This document shows, in pieces, positions 47,666 to 54,890 of a stretch of 64,000 nt of DNA. The stretch comes from Pantoea ananatis LMG 2665 (GTDB lineage: Bacteria; Pseudomonadota; Gammaproteobacteria; Enterobacterales; Enterobacteriaceae). Each line of letters starts with the position of its first letter. Positions within the stretch are counted from its first letter, which is position 1. The translations under genes were made by a program, and so were the position numbers. The DNA is taken from the NCBI RefSeq assembly GCF_000710035.2, contig NZ_JMJJ01000005.1, forward strand, positions 806,001 through 870,000, read 5' to 3'. The notes under the pieces are model-generated. The model did no database searches. It was not told the origin of the DNA and worked only from the letters and a program-made list of their open reading frames with translations.

Positions 47666-50140
47666 TTACTCGCAGGGCAGCAGCAGTTGACTGTCGGGGA
47701 TGAGTGACGGAAGCGTTGCCCGGCACTGTGCCTTGTCGCTCCAGAACAGCGTCAGCACCTCGTCGGGTTTAACCCCTGAAATCCAGGCTAAGCCCGCTTC
47801 ACTCACCATGCCTAACTCCTGATCTTTTGCATTGCGCACGCTGGCCCCGAAAGGAGGAAAAGTGCCGTCAGCCATCGCGACAGTCGCCACGACTTTCGCG
47901 CCCTTGAGCACGTCAAAACGGCGGAAACCAATCGCCCCTTCGGTCAGTGAAACTTCCGCAACGGGCGCGCTACTGATTTCGATGTCATCCGGCAACCGAT
48001 TCACATCTACCTTGACCGTGGCGCGATAGTAGCCGGGTACGGAGGGTTCCACGGCCAGGCCAAATCGGTTGGTCATGCCATTACGGCCCACCGGCACATT
48101 CGCCACGCCATCAGTGCTGACCAACACTCGGGTGCCTCCTCTGACGCTGCTGCCATGGAGCGCGCCCCCTTCGCTGGTCGCTGTCAGGCCGCCGCTAATC
48201 GACAAGCCCGCTGAGGTATAGCCGTTCTGCTGCCAGCCCAGATTGGCGGTGATGTCTGCAGCCGTTCCTGTGTGGCTGTACAGCCCGCTCGCCTGGGTCG
48301 TGATGCTCTCGCTTTTTCCGCTTCGCGTTCCGGCCGACAGGCGATAACTGTCACCGTTTTCCAGGCGTTCATACCATCCTGCGGTTTGGCTGTAAGTCTG
48401 TTGACTCCAGTTGCCGTTGTAGCTGGCCGTCCCCTGACCAAAAGGAACACTTATCGTTAGCCAGAGCGCATCATCCTTACGGCCGTAATCGCGCGTTCGC
48501 ACGGCGGAAACGGTGGCGGACAGATTGCGCCAACGGTTCAGATCGAAATAACGACTGGCAGAAAGGCTGTAACGGTCGGCACGCGGGCGATCCCAGTACG
48601 TCTGGTGAGACCAGCTCAGGTAGGCAGAAAGGTTGAGATCCGTAAAACTTTTGCTCGCCGTAACGGTATAAAGTTCTTTACTGCTGCCCGTTACGCCATT
48701 GCGATAGCGCGCGTCAAGGTACTCCGTCATGGTCATGTAATTGCGTTCGGAAAAACGGTAGCCCGCAAAGGTCAAATCGCTGTTGAAGTCGTCAAAGCGC
48801 TTTGAATAACTCAAACGGTAGGAACGGCCCTGTAAATGTCCCCTGTCCGGTAACGATGTTGCAGACTGGGTGATATCCGCTGAGAGCGCACCAAACCGGT
48901 AAAGATCACGCGCCACACCAATGGCCAGACTGTGATAGTCCGCAGAGAAAATACTCCCGCCATACAGTGACCAACTGTTAGCCACGCCCCATGATATTTC
49001 GGCGGTGCCAAATGTCGGCCCTTGCACATGGTGGTGGAAATCGGAGGGTCGCCCGGTGGCCAGCTTGTAACGCACCTGGCCCGGCCGGGTCAGATAGGGC
49101 ACGGTGGCGGTGGTGACCTGAAAGTGTTGTACGCTACCGTCCTGCTCTTCCACCTTTACGTCCAGTTGCCCACTCACCGCACTGCTGAGTTCCTGCACGC
49201 GGAACGGTCCTGCCGCCACCATGGTTTCGTAAATGATCCGTCCCTGCTGGCTGATGATGACTTTGGCATTGGTGCGTGCAATGCCACTCACCTCCGGCGC
49301 ATAGCCGCGCAGCCTGGGGGGCAGCTGGCTTTCATCGCTGACCAATGACGCGCCGGTGAAGCGCCATGTATCAAAAATATCCGATCGAAGATAATCCTCA
49401 CCCAGAGTGAGTTTCGCCATAAGCGACGGCAGCGCGCGATAAAGGTAAAAGCGACTCCAGTCGATACGTTGGGTCGTGCCACCGCTGGAGCCGCCTGTCT
49501 TGTTGTAGTTAGCCTGCCAGTCGCCTCGCAAACGCCAGGGGCCGCTGTTTGCACCGAGCGTACCGGTGGCACTGGCTCGCTGTGACTGACTGCCGTGTAC
49601 CGGACGGGTGAAGCTGGTATTGATGTTATAATCCAGCATTACCCCCGGTACGCCATTCTCCCAGCGTGAAGGCGGCAGCCAGGTGGCATCCTGATATTCG
49701 AGCCAGGCCTGGGGTACCGAAATATAGAGCGACGAGGTTGAAAGATCGCCGCGCAGCCTGACACCGTCCAGCGCGGAAAAATCAGCGCAGTCGTCATCAT
49801 GGTCAAAGCTTATCTTTGCCAGCGCATCGTGCTTAAGACCGAGTAACTCAACCTGCTGAGGCGTCAGACAGGCCTGCACTTCTTCGGCACCTTTCTTCTC
49901 TTTAAACACCACCTCCTGTTCAATGATATTCCGCTCATTCAACCGAAGTGTGAGACTATAGGTACCCGGCATGATGTAACCCGCACGGGCGAAACGGGAT
50001 AAATCAATATTATTTCGATCTTCGGCATCAAGAATGTCAGTATTAAATTCAACAGCGCGTGTATCGCCGCAATAACCCGACATCGTTATTAAAACGCTAA
50101 AAAAAAGACAATATCGATGTAATAGTTGTGGTTTACCCAT
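47666..50140 (-). CDS. Outer membrane fimbrial usher
   Basis: This is the outer-membrane assembly platform that recruits chaperone-subunit complexes and threads the pilus through its pore. It has 824 residues. It has a signal peptide (about 1-29) and an N-terminal periplasmic domain from VEFNTDILDAEDRNNIDLSRF. A 24-strand barrel with a plug follows (SPASSL-type region around PFRVQELSSAVSGQLDVKVEEQDG, marking the plug). The C-terminal domains have GFRRFDVLKGAKVVA and end CRATLPSLIPDSQLLLPCE. Length and domain order match PapC/MrpC ushers. Confidence 0.96.
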   Translation of the reverse strand: MGKPQLLHRYCLFFSVLITMSGYCGDTRAVEFNTDILDAEDRNNIDLSRFARAGYIMPGTYSLTLRLNERNIIEQEVVFKEKKGAEEVQACLTPQQVELLGLKHDALAKISFDHDDDCADFSALDGVRLRGDLSTSSLYISVPQAWLEYQDATWLPPSRWENGVPGVMLDYNINTSFTRPVHGSQSQRASATGTLGANSGPWRLRGDWQANYNKTGGSSGGTTQRIDWSRFYLYRALPSLMAKLTLGEDYLRSDIFDTWRFTGASLVSDESQLPPRLRGYAPEVSGIARTNAKVIISQQGRIIYETMVAAGPFRVQELSSAVSGQLDVKVEEQDGSVQHFQVTTATVPYLTRPGQVRYKLATGRPSDFHHHVQGPTFGTAEISWGVANSWSLYGGSIFSADYHSLAIGVARDLYRFGALSADITQSATSLPDRGHLQGRSYRLSYSKRFDDFNSDLTFAGYRFSERNYMTMTEYLDARYRNGVTGSSKELYTVTASKSFTDLNLSAYLSWSHQTYWDRPRADRYSLSASRYFDLNRWRNLSATVSAVRTRDYGRKDDALWLTISVPFGQGTASYNGNWSQQTYSQTAGWYERLENGDSYRLSAGTRSGKSESITTQASGLYSHTGTAADITANLGWQQNGYTSAGLSISGGLTATSEGGALHGSSVRGGTRVLVSTDGVANVPVGRNGMTNRFGLAVEPSVPGYYRATVKVDVNRLPDDIEISSAPVAEVSLTEGAIGFRRFDVLKGAKVVATVAMADGTFPPFGASVRNAKDQELGMVSEAGLAWISGVKPDEVLTLFWSDKAQCRATLPSLIPDSQLLLPCE

Positions 50141-50182
50141 TTACGTTATCTTTTGTTATAGCGAATCGTGCAAGAAAGGGAT

Positions 50183-50719
50183 TTACTGATAACTCAGCAT
50201 AAAACGTATTGCACCCGCCCAGTCGCCTTCTATATAGACTTTTCCATCCGGAACCACCTGCATAACATAATCAAACTGATGTTCATTCTGACTCAGGACA
50301 ACGCTGTGCATAGGTATGCCCGGCAATGCCTGCTCGCCGTCACTGTCAGTCACTTTGAGTGCAATCCCTTTGGCCTCGCCCCTTAGCGAAAATAAAGAGG
50401 GCGCGTGAGAAACCGCCTCACCTGAAAAGGTGAACGCTATGCTTCGCCATTTATCTTCGTCTCTAAGATCACAATTCACTAAGCGAATGGAAAATCGTTT
50501 TTCATTGAGCCCATTATTATTCTCTACGATATGCGGCGTAAGTGAATCGAACACAAATTCTTGCCAGACATCTTCAGTATGAATATTGCACGCCGATGTC
50601 AGAATCTGACCATTAACGTAAACACGGCCCTGCCCCTCATCTTTAATCGGGGACGCCTGGACAGTGAAATGGCAAATAAAAAAGATGAATAGCGTCAAAC
50701 GCAAATAAACAATATGCAT
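50183..50719 (-). CDS. Fimbrial subunit, PapH-like (candidate rod anchor/terminator)
   Basis: This 178-residue pilin has a signal peptide of about 22. The sequence GQGRVYVNGQILTSACNIHTEDVWQE has the first Cys (two halves of an N-terminal pilin strand), RLVNCDLRDED the second, and the end is RFMLSYQ. It lies between the major pilin and the usher, the position of papH, whose product ends rod growth and anchors the pilus. The function is inferred from position. Confidence 0.82.
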   Translation of the reverse strand: MHIVYLRLTLFIFFICHFTVQASPIKDEGQGRVYVNGQILTSACNIHTEDVWQEFVFDSLTPHIVENNNGLNEKRFSIRLVNCDLRDEDKWRSIAFTFSGEAVSHAPSLFSLRGEAKGIALKVTDSDGEQALPGIPMHSVVLSQNEHQFDYVMQVVPDGKVYIEGDWAGAIRFMLSYQ

Positions 50720-50794
50720 CCTGTTTATGCCTGTAGATAACTCCCCTACCCGGTCATGAGCTGACCGGGTAGGGGAAACGTTTGTGATCAGCTC

Positions 50795-51370
50795 TTAGTC
50801 ATACGCCAACGTAAAGTCAGCAATCGAGGTAAACTCACCGGATTTAATCGCATTATTGTCGTCCAGTCCCTGCAGATAGGCAGAGAATGCCAACGTATTA
50901 TTGCCTTCAATTAAGGTACGGGCTTCACTGGAACCGCCAACGGGAATAATTGCGCTGGACGCGTCGGTGATCACCACGCCCGCACCGGATGCGGTGCCCA
51001 TAATGCCGAACTTATTATTATCTGTGGAGCCATCGGATTTTACTGCAGCCGTTCCACCGAAGGTCACTTTCACCGTTGGCGAGGTGATAACAGTGTTACC
51101 ATTGCCATCGTCGGTGCTGTTCATGCGGCAGTTTTCCAGATCAATAGTGAAAACTTTTGGGCTGGATGTTCCTTGATCTTCTAGCTGTCGAGCTGAAATC
51201 TGGCCCAGTTCAACAGTTTGTTTTTCGCTGTCACTCCCGATGGAACATGCAGCATCAATGATATGACCATGGAAAGTGATTTTTCCCTGTCCCTGATTGG
51301 CCGCATGCGCACCTGTTGCGCCCATTCCCAGAGCAAGCATCAAAACCACTGCAACTTTATTAATTTTCAT
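50795..51370 (-). CDS. Major fimbrial subunit (pilin)
   Basis: This is the structural pilin and first gene of the operon, 191 residues. The signal peptide covers about 1-23 (ends AHA/ANQG). The donor strand is near the mature N terminus, the disulfide cysteines are in IIDAACSIGS and DLENCRM, and the sequence ends ADFTLAYD with a penultimate Tyr. It is low in aromatic residues and rich in Thr/Ser/Gly, as expected for a rod subunit. A 75-base gap follows before the PapH-like gene. The upstream region carries the Dam/Lrp-type switch. Confidence 0.94.
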   Translation of the reverse strand: MKINKVAVVLMLALGMGATGAHAANQGQGKITFHGHIIDAACSIGSDSEKQTVELGQISARQLEDQGTSSPKVFTIDLENCRMNSTDDGNGNTVITSPTVKVTFGGTAAVKSDGSTDNNKFGIMGTASGAGVVITDASSAIIPVGGSSEARTLIEGNNTLAFSAYLQGLDDNNAIKSGEFTSIADFTLAYD

Positions 51371-51510
51371 ACCTATTTAATCCCGTTAATTGATTAATGC
51401 AATAACAAATAAATATCATCAAACAGATCAATATCTATTTAACAAATATTTATACATTTAACAAAAGCATAGAAATTAATTAATAACACACCTTAAAACT
51501 GGCAAAGCCA

Positions 51511-51538
51511 ATTATGCATTGGAGTTTTTGATTTACAA
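51511..51538 (-). promoter_or_regulatory. Predicted promoter of the pilus operon
   Basis: On the minus strand TTGTAA (plus 51533-51538) and CATAAT (plus 51511-51516) are 16 bp apart. This predicts transcription from about 51504, giving a leader of about 134 bases. The -10 matches five of six consensus bases. Confidence 0.5.
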
Positions 51539-51560
51539 ACAAAATAAAGAAATTAAATGT

Positions 51561-51677
51561 ATATACGATCTTTAATACTAATTTAATCTTGCCGCAAAGT
51601 AGATAAAACCAGATAAATTTAAACTATAGTTTATTATCTCATTAAAGTGTAAAAATGTAGAATTAAAGATCGAAAAG
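51561..51677. promoter_or_regulatory. pap-like phase-variation switch: two inverted GATC boxes
   Basis: GATC at 51567-51570 lies in CGATCTTTAAT on the plus strand; GATC at 51668-51671 lies in the identical CGATCTTTAAT on the minus strand. The two are 101 bp apart, and the proximal one is about 64 bp upstream of the predicted start of transcription. In the pap family the corresponding CGATCTTTT-type boxes are inverted, 102-103 bp apart, with the proximal site near -53. Lrp binds them and Dam methylates them. Together with the PapI-like gene in the operon, this supports heritable on/off control. Confidence 0.75.
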
Positions 51678-51699
51678 TAAAATACATCAGAGTTACATA

Positions 51700-52393
51700 T
51701 TAATTGAGACGAATATTCTTAAGGGCATCTGCTTTCTTCTCAAAGTGATAACATTCCCAATATAGATTCGTGCGCGCACAGCACGCGTTCGTTATGATGA
51801 CGCCCATGTCTAAAAATTATGACTTGATACAAACCACACGGTTAATAATTATTCCGGATAATATTATCCTTTTTCGAAATTATTTCATTGCACCTGACCT
51901 CCGCTTGTGAAAAATCCGATCGTTTCCAGCTCCGCCAGCGGCATTTTACCTGCGGATGTGATTTTAAGGCGTACCCTGCGCCGGTCGCATTGCATGATGC
52001 CGCGGTTGGCGAAAGGCCGGTTTTATGACGACATAGTAAAGCCCCCAAACCACATTGATTCGTTAAAAACATTCATAAATAAAAAAATAGTTTCTGAGGG
52101 GCATGTTTACAGTCTGGCAGGGAAATGCCGGTTAAAGCGCGTGACGTGCCGGGCGCAAATATCGGCAGGGATAGCGAGCATAACGTCCATCCTTTCTGTG
52201 ATTTCCGGACACAGGCTTTAGTAAAGCTAAAGTAGGGTATTTTCGGTTAAAGAGTGGAAAAGCGTATAATTGTGAACGGCGTTATAAATATGAATTATGA
52301 AAATAGAAAAGCATTGCTTTTTTAGTTGTTTTTAAGGCTACTGACAGTGAAATCAGATTATCCATTTTGATCAAAACATTAATTTGTCAGGGT
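51700..52393. other. Non-coding or decayed region between the pilus switch and the RES cluster
   Basis: About 690 bases with uneven base composition. A 34-codon open frame on the plus strand (51807-51911, MSKNYDLIQTTRL) and a 104-codon frame (51907-52221) occupy the place where a divergent papI or papB-like gene would be expected. I cannot match either to a family, and neither has a convincing ribosome site. The rest holds nothing I can name. Confidence 0.4.
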
Positions 52394-52762
52394 TCATCCG
52401 CGTTTACAGAGTTGCACCGCCACGCGATCCAGCGCGCGGTCATAACTGGCCCGCTCCGCCGCACTTAAAAACCCCTGGACTTTCACCCACCGGGCACTGT
52501 CTTTGCGCACCTGTGCAATGTCCTGCCACAGCGCGCGGGCTTCTGGCTGCGTGAGCTGGCGCGCTTTCCGGGCATTGCCGATATCGGCCTGTAGGACATC
52601 GGCACGCATAACAATGTGCGCCTCACGCACGTCTGTCATGCTGCCAACTGGCGCCGCCATCAGCTGATGCTGCACATTGAGGTCGCATCCCGGATAATCT
52701 GGCGCTGTCGCCAGGGCCATTAATGGGAGGAACGAGCACAGCAGCAGAGAAGCGGTTCTCAT
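52394..52762 (-). CDS. Small secreted protein of unknown function
   Basis: This 122-residue protein starts at the ATG at 52762 (MRTASLLLCSFLPLMALA), with a clear signal peptide to about residue 20. The upstream extension overlaps the RES gene and is not supported. The mature part is helical, with two cysteines (PGCDLNV and VQLCKRG) that could form one disulfide joining its ends, and a central LTQPEARALWQDIAQVRKD. I recognise no family. It is the last gene of a four-gene minus-strand cluster, 56 bases after the RES gene. Confidence 0.7.
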   Translation of the reverse strand: MRTASLLLCSFLPLMALATAPDYPGCDLNVQHQLMAAPVGSMTDVREAHIVMRADVLQADIGNARKARQLTQPEARALWQDIAQVRKDSARWVKVQGFLSAAERASYDRALDRVAVQLCKRG

Positions 52763-52818
52763 GTTATTCACCTGTCTGAAGGGTTTCAGAGGGGAGGTTT
52801 TCGGCTGCACTGCACCCG

Positions 52819-53352
52819 TTATAATCCCCATTTGGGGCCATTCTGTGAAAGCGTGATCGTAATAGGTTTGCCGCATACCGCAACGCATGGCGCATTATCT
52901 GTATTCCAGCGGAACAGACAGAGGTGCCAACCGCCGGGAATCATACGGGAACAGTCAATTATCCCATCGGCGCCTAATGCTCTTGCTCTGTCCGCATTTT
53001 CCCAGGCGTCCGGCGTTTGTCCCTGCTGCAGCGCGGGACGCCAGGGGCGATTCGATAGCTCAGGGATAATTCCCATTTGCAGACAACGCGCTTTATCCCG
53101 CTGATCGACAACCCTGGCCCCCATCACGCGTAGCGGAATGAGCACGCGCGGTAAGCCATCTTCCCGCATGTAACCTGAAACCGCGATTACAGACCATTCA
53201 GGCCTGGGGCTCATATATAACGCTGATTGCCCCTGCCGATGATAACGACCAGCACTTTGCAGCCCGGGCGCAGCGAGGACAGCCCGGGCATTCTCAGATA
53301 ACACCGCGCGATAAAACTGGCCCGCAAGGGGCAAAAAAGCGTCAGGGTTCAT
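52819..53352 (-). CDS. RES-domain protein
   Basis: This 177-residue protein starts at the ATG at 53352 (MNPDAFLPLAG), with AAAGGTGAG upstream. A GTG three codons earlier is less well placed. The RES triad is visible: Arg36 in SAGRYHRQGQSALYMS, Glu52 in SPRPEWS and Ser135 in GIIDCSRMIPGGW. RES proteins are NAD-degrading toxins paired with Xre/MbcA/ParS-type antitoxins. No such antitoxin gene is adjacent, so this copy is an orphan, has a different neutraliser, or has another role. It lies among genes for secreted proteins. Confidence 0.78.
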   Translation of the reverse strand: MNPDAFLPLAGQFYRAVLSENARAVLAAPGLQSAGRYHRQGQSALYMSPRPEWSVIAVSGYMREDGLPRVLIPLRVMGARVVDQRDKARCLQMGIIPELSNRPWRPALQQGQTPDAWENADRARALGADGIIDCSRMIPGGWHLCLFRWNTDNAPCVAVCGKPITITLSQNGPKWGL

Positions 53353-53398
53353 CGTTCTCACCTTTTAACGTGCCCGTGAGGCATTCAGGCGGGTTAGC

Positions 53399-53659
53399 CT
53401 AAATGCTCTCAACGCTCCGCTGCGGGCCCCAGTGGTGTTTTTTGGCAGAGGGCGGATTGCACCGCTCCTGTGTACCCGGCAAATAAAAGTGACCGTCTGT
53501 TGAGCGTGGCGTGCCACCGGGACAGCCCGCCATCCCGCGTTGCCCGTTCTTTCCTGGAAGGCCACTTCCGCCATTGCTGTCCGCTCCGCCATGACCGGCG
53601 TAGCAGGCTGACACGGATAAGAGCCACACCATTCCTGTTAGCGCCGCTAAGTTACGCAT
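53399..53659 (-). CDS. Small glycine-rich (collagen-like) lipoprotein or secreted protein
   Basis: This 86-residue protein has an N-terminal signal segment ending LSVSACYAGHGG, where VSAC could be a lipobox. It is followed by a short collagen-like glycine stretch (GGSGLPGKNGQRGMAGCPGG) and a basic, Pro-rich tail. It is unlike any family I know. Its ribosome site is weak, but it fits tightly between its neighbours (14 and 46 bases), supporting expression. Confidence 0.5.
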   Translation of the reverse strand: MRNLAALTGMVWLLSVSACYAGHGGADSNGGSGLPGKNGQRGMAGCPGGTPRSTDGHFYLPGTQERCNPPSAKKHHWGPQRSVESI

Positions 53660-53673
53660 ATTCTTCGCCCTGA

Positions 53674-54003
53674 TTATTCAACGGTGATGGTGTCCGGTTT
53701 TTGCGCCACGATGGTAAGTGAGGTGCCTTTAATCGCCTGACTGACCGCTTCCCGAATCGTCATGGTTCCCTGCACAGGATTGACGTGGACAGCGCCGGTT
53801 CGTGACAAGTCCGTCTCAATAAAACAGCCAGATGCATGGGCTAACTGCTGTGCCGTTTCGTCAAAGCGTGGGAAATTTATACTGTAAGTCCCTTTGACGT
53901 CACATTTACCCAGAGGAATGTGACCATTGGATGAAGGGCTGCATGCCGTAGCGAGGATAGCGAGTATCATTACGCCAAGGCACTTGAGGGGGACTGAATT
54001 CAT
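53674..54003 (-). CDS. STN-domain lipoprotein
   Basis: This 109-residue protein has the lipobox ILATACS, with the modified Cys near residue 21. The remainder is a secretin/TonB short N-terminal (STN) domain: INFPRFDETAQQLAHASGCF, VHVNPVQGTMTIREAVSQAI, KGTSLTIVAQKPDTITV. Such domains usually begin secretins or TonB-dependent transducers, where they bind partners in the periplasm. Here the domain stands alone on a lipid anchor. It is the first gene of the small cluster with the RES protein. Confidence 0.72.
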   Translation of the reverse strand: MNSVPLKCLGVMILAILATACSPSSNGHIPLGKCDVKGTYSINFPRFDETAQQLAHASGCFIETDLSRTGAVHVNPVQGTMTIREAVSQAIKGTSLTIVAQKPDTITVE

Positions 54004-54385
54004 AAACCTCTCCGGCAGGGAAAACAGGCATTCATTATTCCCACAACGGGTGGAGCCTGTCAGCAGGGGGAATATGTCTGAGTGTGATCACAGGTCCGCG
54101 GGCGTCTTCCATCCGATTCTTTGAACCGCCCCGTCCTGCGTCAGACTCACCAGAGCGCGGGCCGCAGCATCGGGAAGCGCCACAGCGCGAGACAGATCAG
54201 AATGTAAAGTGAAACGGCAGCCGGGTCAGGGAAGAGAGATCACTGGGGGAGATGAGGAGGTCGATGCCATCCCTGGCTTTACCACGATTTTACGGTCAGT
54301 TTTCAGGTGTGCTGTACGCGTTACGATTACGCGCTGTGCGTTACGCTGAACCGTACCGGGCGTGGAACCCTTTCCTGTCAGAGCC
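54004..54385. other. Intergenic region upstream of the STN cluster
   Basis: 382 bases with no convincing gene. An 85-codon minus-strand frame (54226-54483) overlaps the YmgB-like gene in another frame and is rejected. A TGTGATCACA palindrome at 54083-54092 was seen but lacks the CRP spacer. Confidence 0.4.
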
Positions 54386-54625
54386 TCATGCCCATTGTTG
54401 CTGCTGATTGACAAGATATTGTGGTTGATTGATCGCCTTGCGCGCAATCCAGTAGAGCAGAACTCGCTCATCGTCGCTGTCACGATCCGCCATTGACAAT
54501 AATTTTAGCGCCAGCGTAGATTTCGTGACAGGCTGCTGCTCTGTGCTCAATTCGATCACTGCCTGACCGATAATGCAGCAAACTTCATCCTCACTGGTGA
54601 TGGATTCATATGTCCGGTCTTTCAT
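54386..54625 (-). CDS. YmgB/AriR-like small regulatory protein
   Basis: This 79-residue cytoplasmic protein has an excellent ribosome site (AGGAGG, four bases before the ATG). The segment DEVCCIIGQAVIELSTE and the following VTKSTLALKLLS resemble the AriR/YmgB/YcgZ family. Those small proteins affect biofilm, acid resistance and the Rcs pathway in E. coli. The similarity is by eye and modest. It is a single-gene unit between two accessory groups and divergent from yhjX. Confidence 0.6.
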   Translation of the reverse strand: MKDRTYESITSEDEVCCIIGQAVIELSTEQQPVTKSTLALKLLSMADRDSDDERVLLYWIARKAINQPQYLVNQQQQWA

Positions 54626-54762
54626 ATTTCCTCCTGTTGAATGGACTTTAAGCCTGGCAAAAAAACACGCAACCTGCCGGTAAAAACCGCTACCTGTAAC
54701 ATTCCCTTACGTCTGTTTACCTGAACTCATCACATGGTTAGTCTGGTTACGTTTATCGCGCC

Positions 54763-54814
54763 TGCCATTCATGCCGCTCTCACGGCATTTCATTCCATTC
54801 TGCATTCCGTTCAT
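54763..54814 (+). promoter_or_regulatory. YpdB-type tandem operators upstream of yhjX
   Basis: GGCATTTCAT at 54784-54793 is an exact copy of the YpdB (LytTR response regulator) repeat known from E. coli yhjX. With exactly 11-bp spacing it is flanked by TGCCATTCAT at 54763-54772 (7 of 10) and TTCCGTTCAT at 54805-54814 (6 of 10). The array is about 75-130 bases before the yhjX ATG. Confidence 0.72.
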
Positions 54815-54890
54815 GCTCTTTTCCCTCCCGCGCGTCAGGCATTTGTTTAATCTGGCCGCAGTTTCCAGTTTTCCTGTGGGAGTAAAAATA

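Noticed and set aside
51426..51429. A third GATC upstream of the pilin gene
   Set aside because: It is downstream of the predicted promoter start and lacks the conserved box, so it was not included in the switch model.
51807..52221. Two plus-strand frames (34 and 104 codons) at the place of a divergent papI/papB gene
   Set aside because: There is no convincing ribosome site and no recognisable domain. The base composition looks random. A relic of a regulator is possible, but I cannot support it.
54083..54092. TGTGATCACA as a CRP site upstream of the STN lipoprotein gene
   Set aside because: CRP needs a six-base spacer between TGTGA and TCACA; here there is none.
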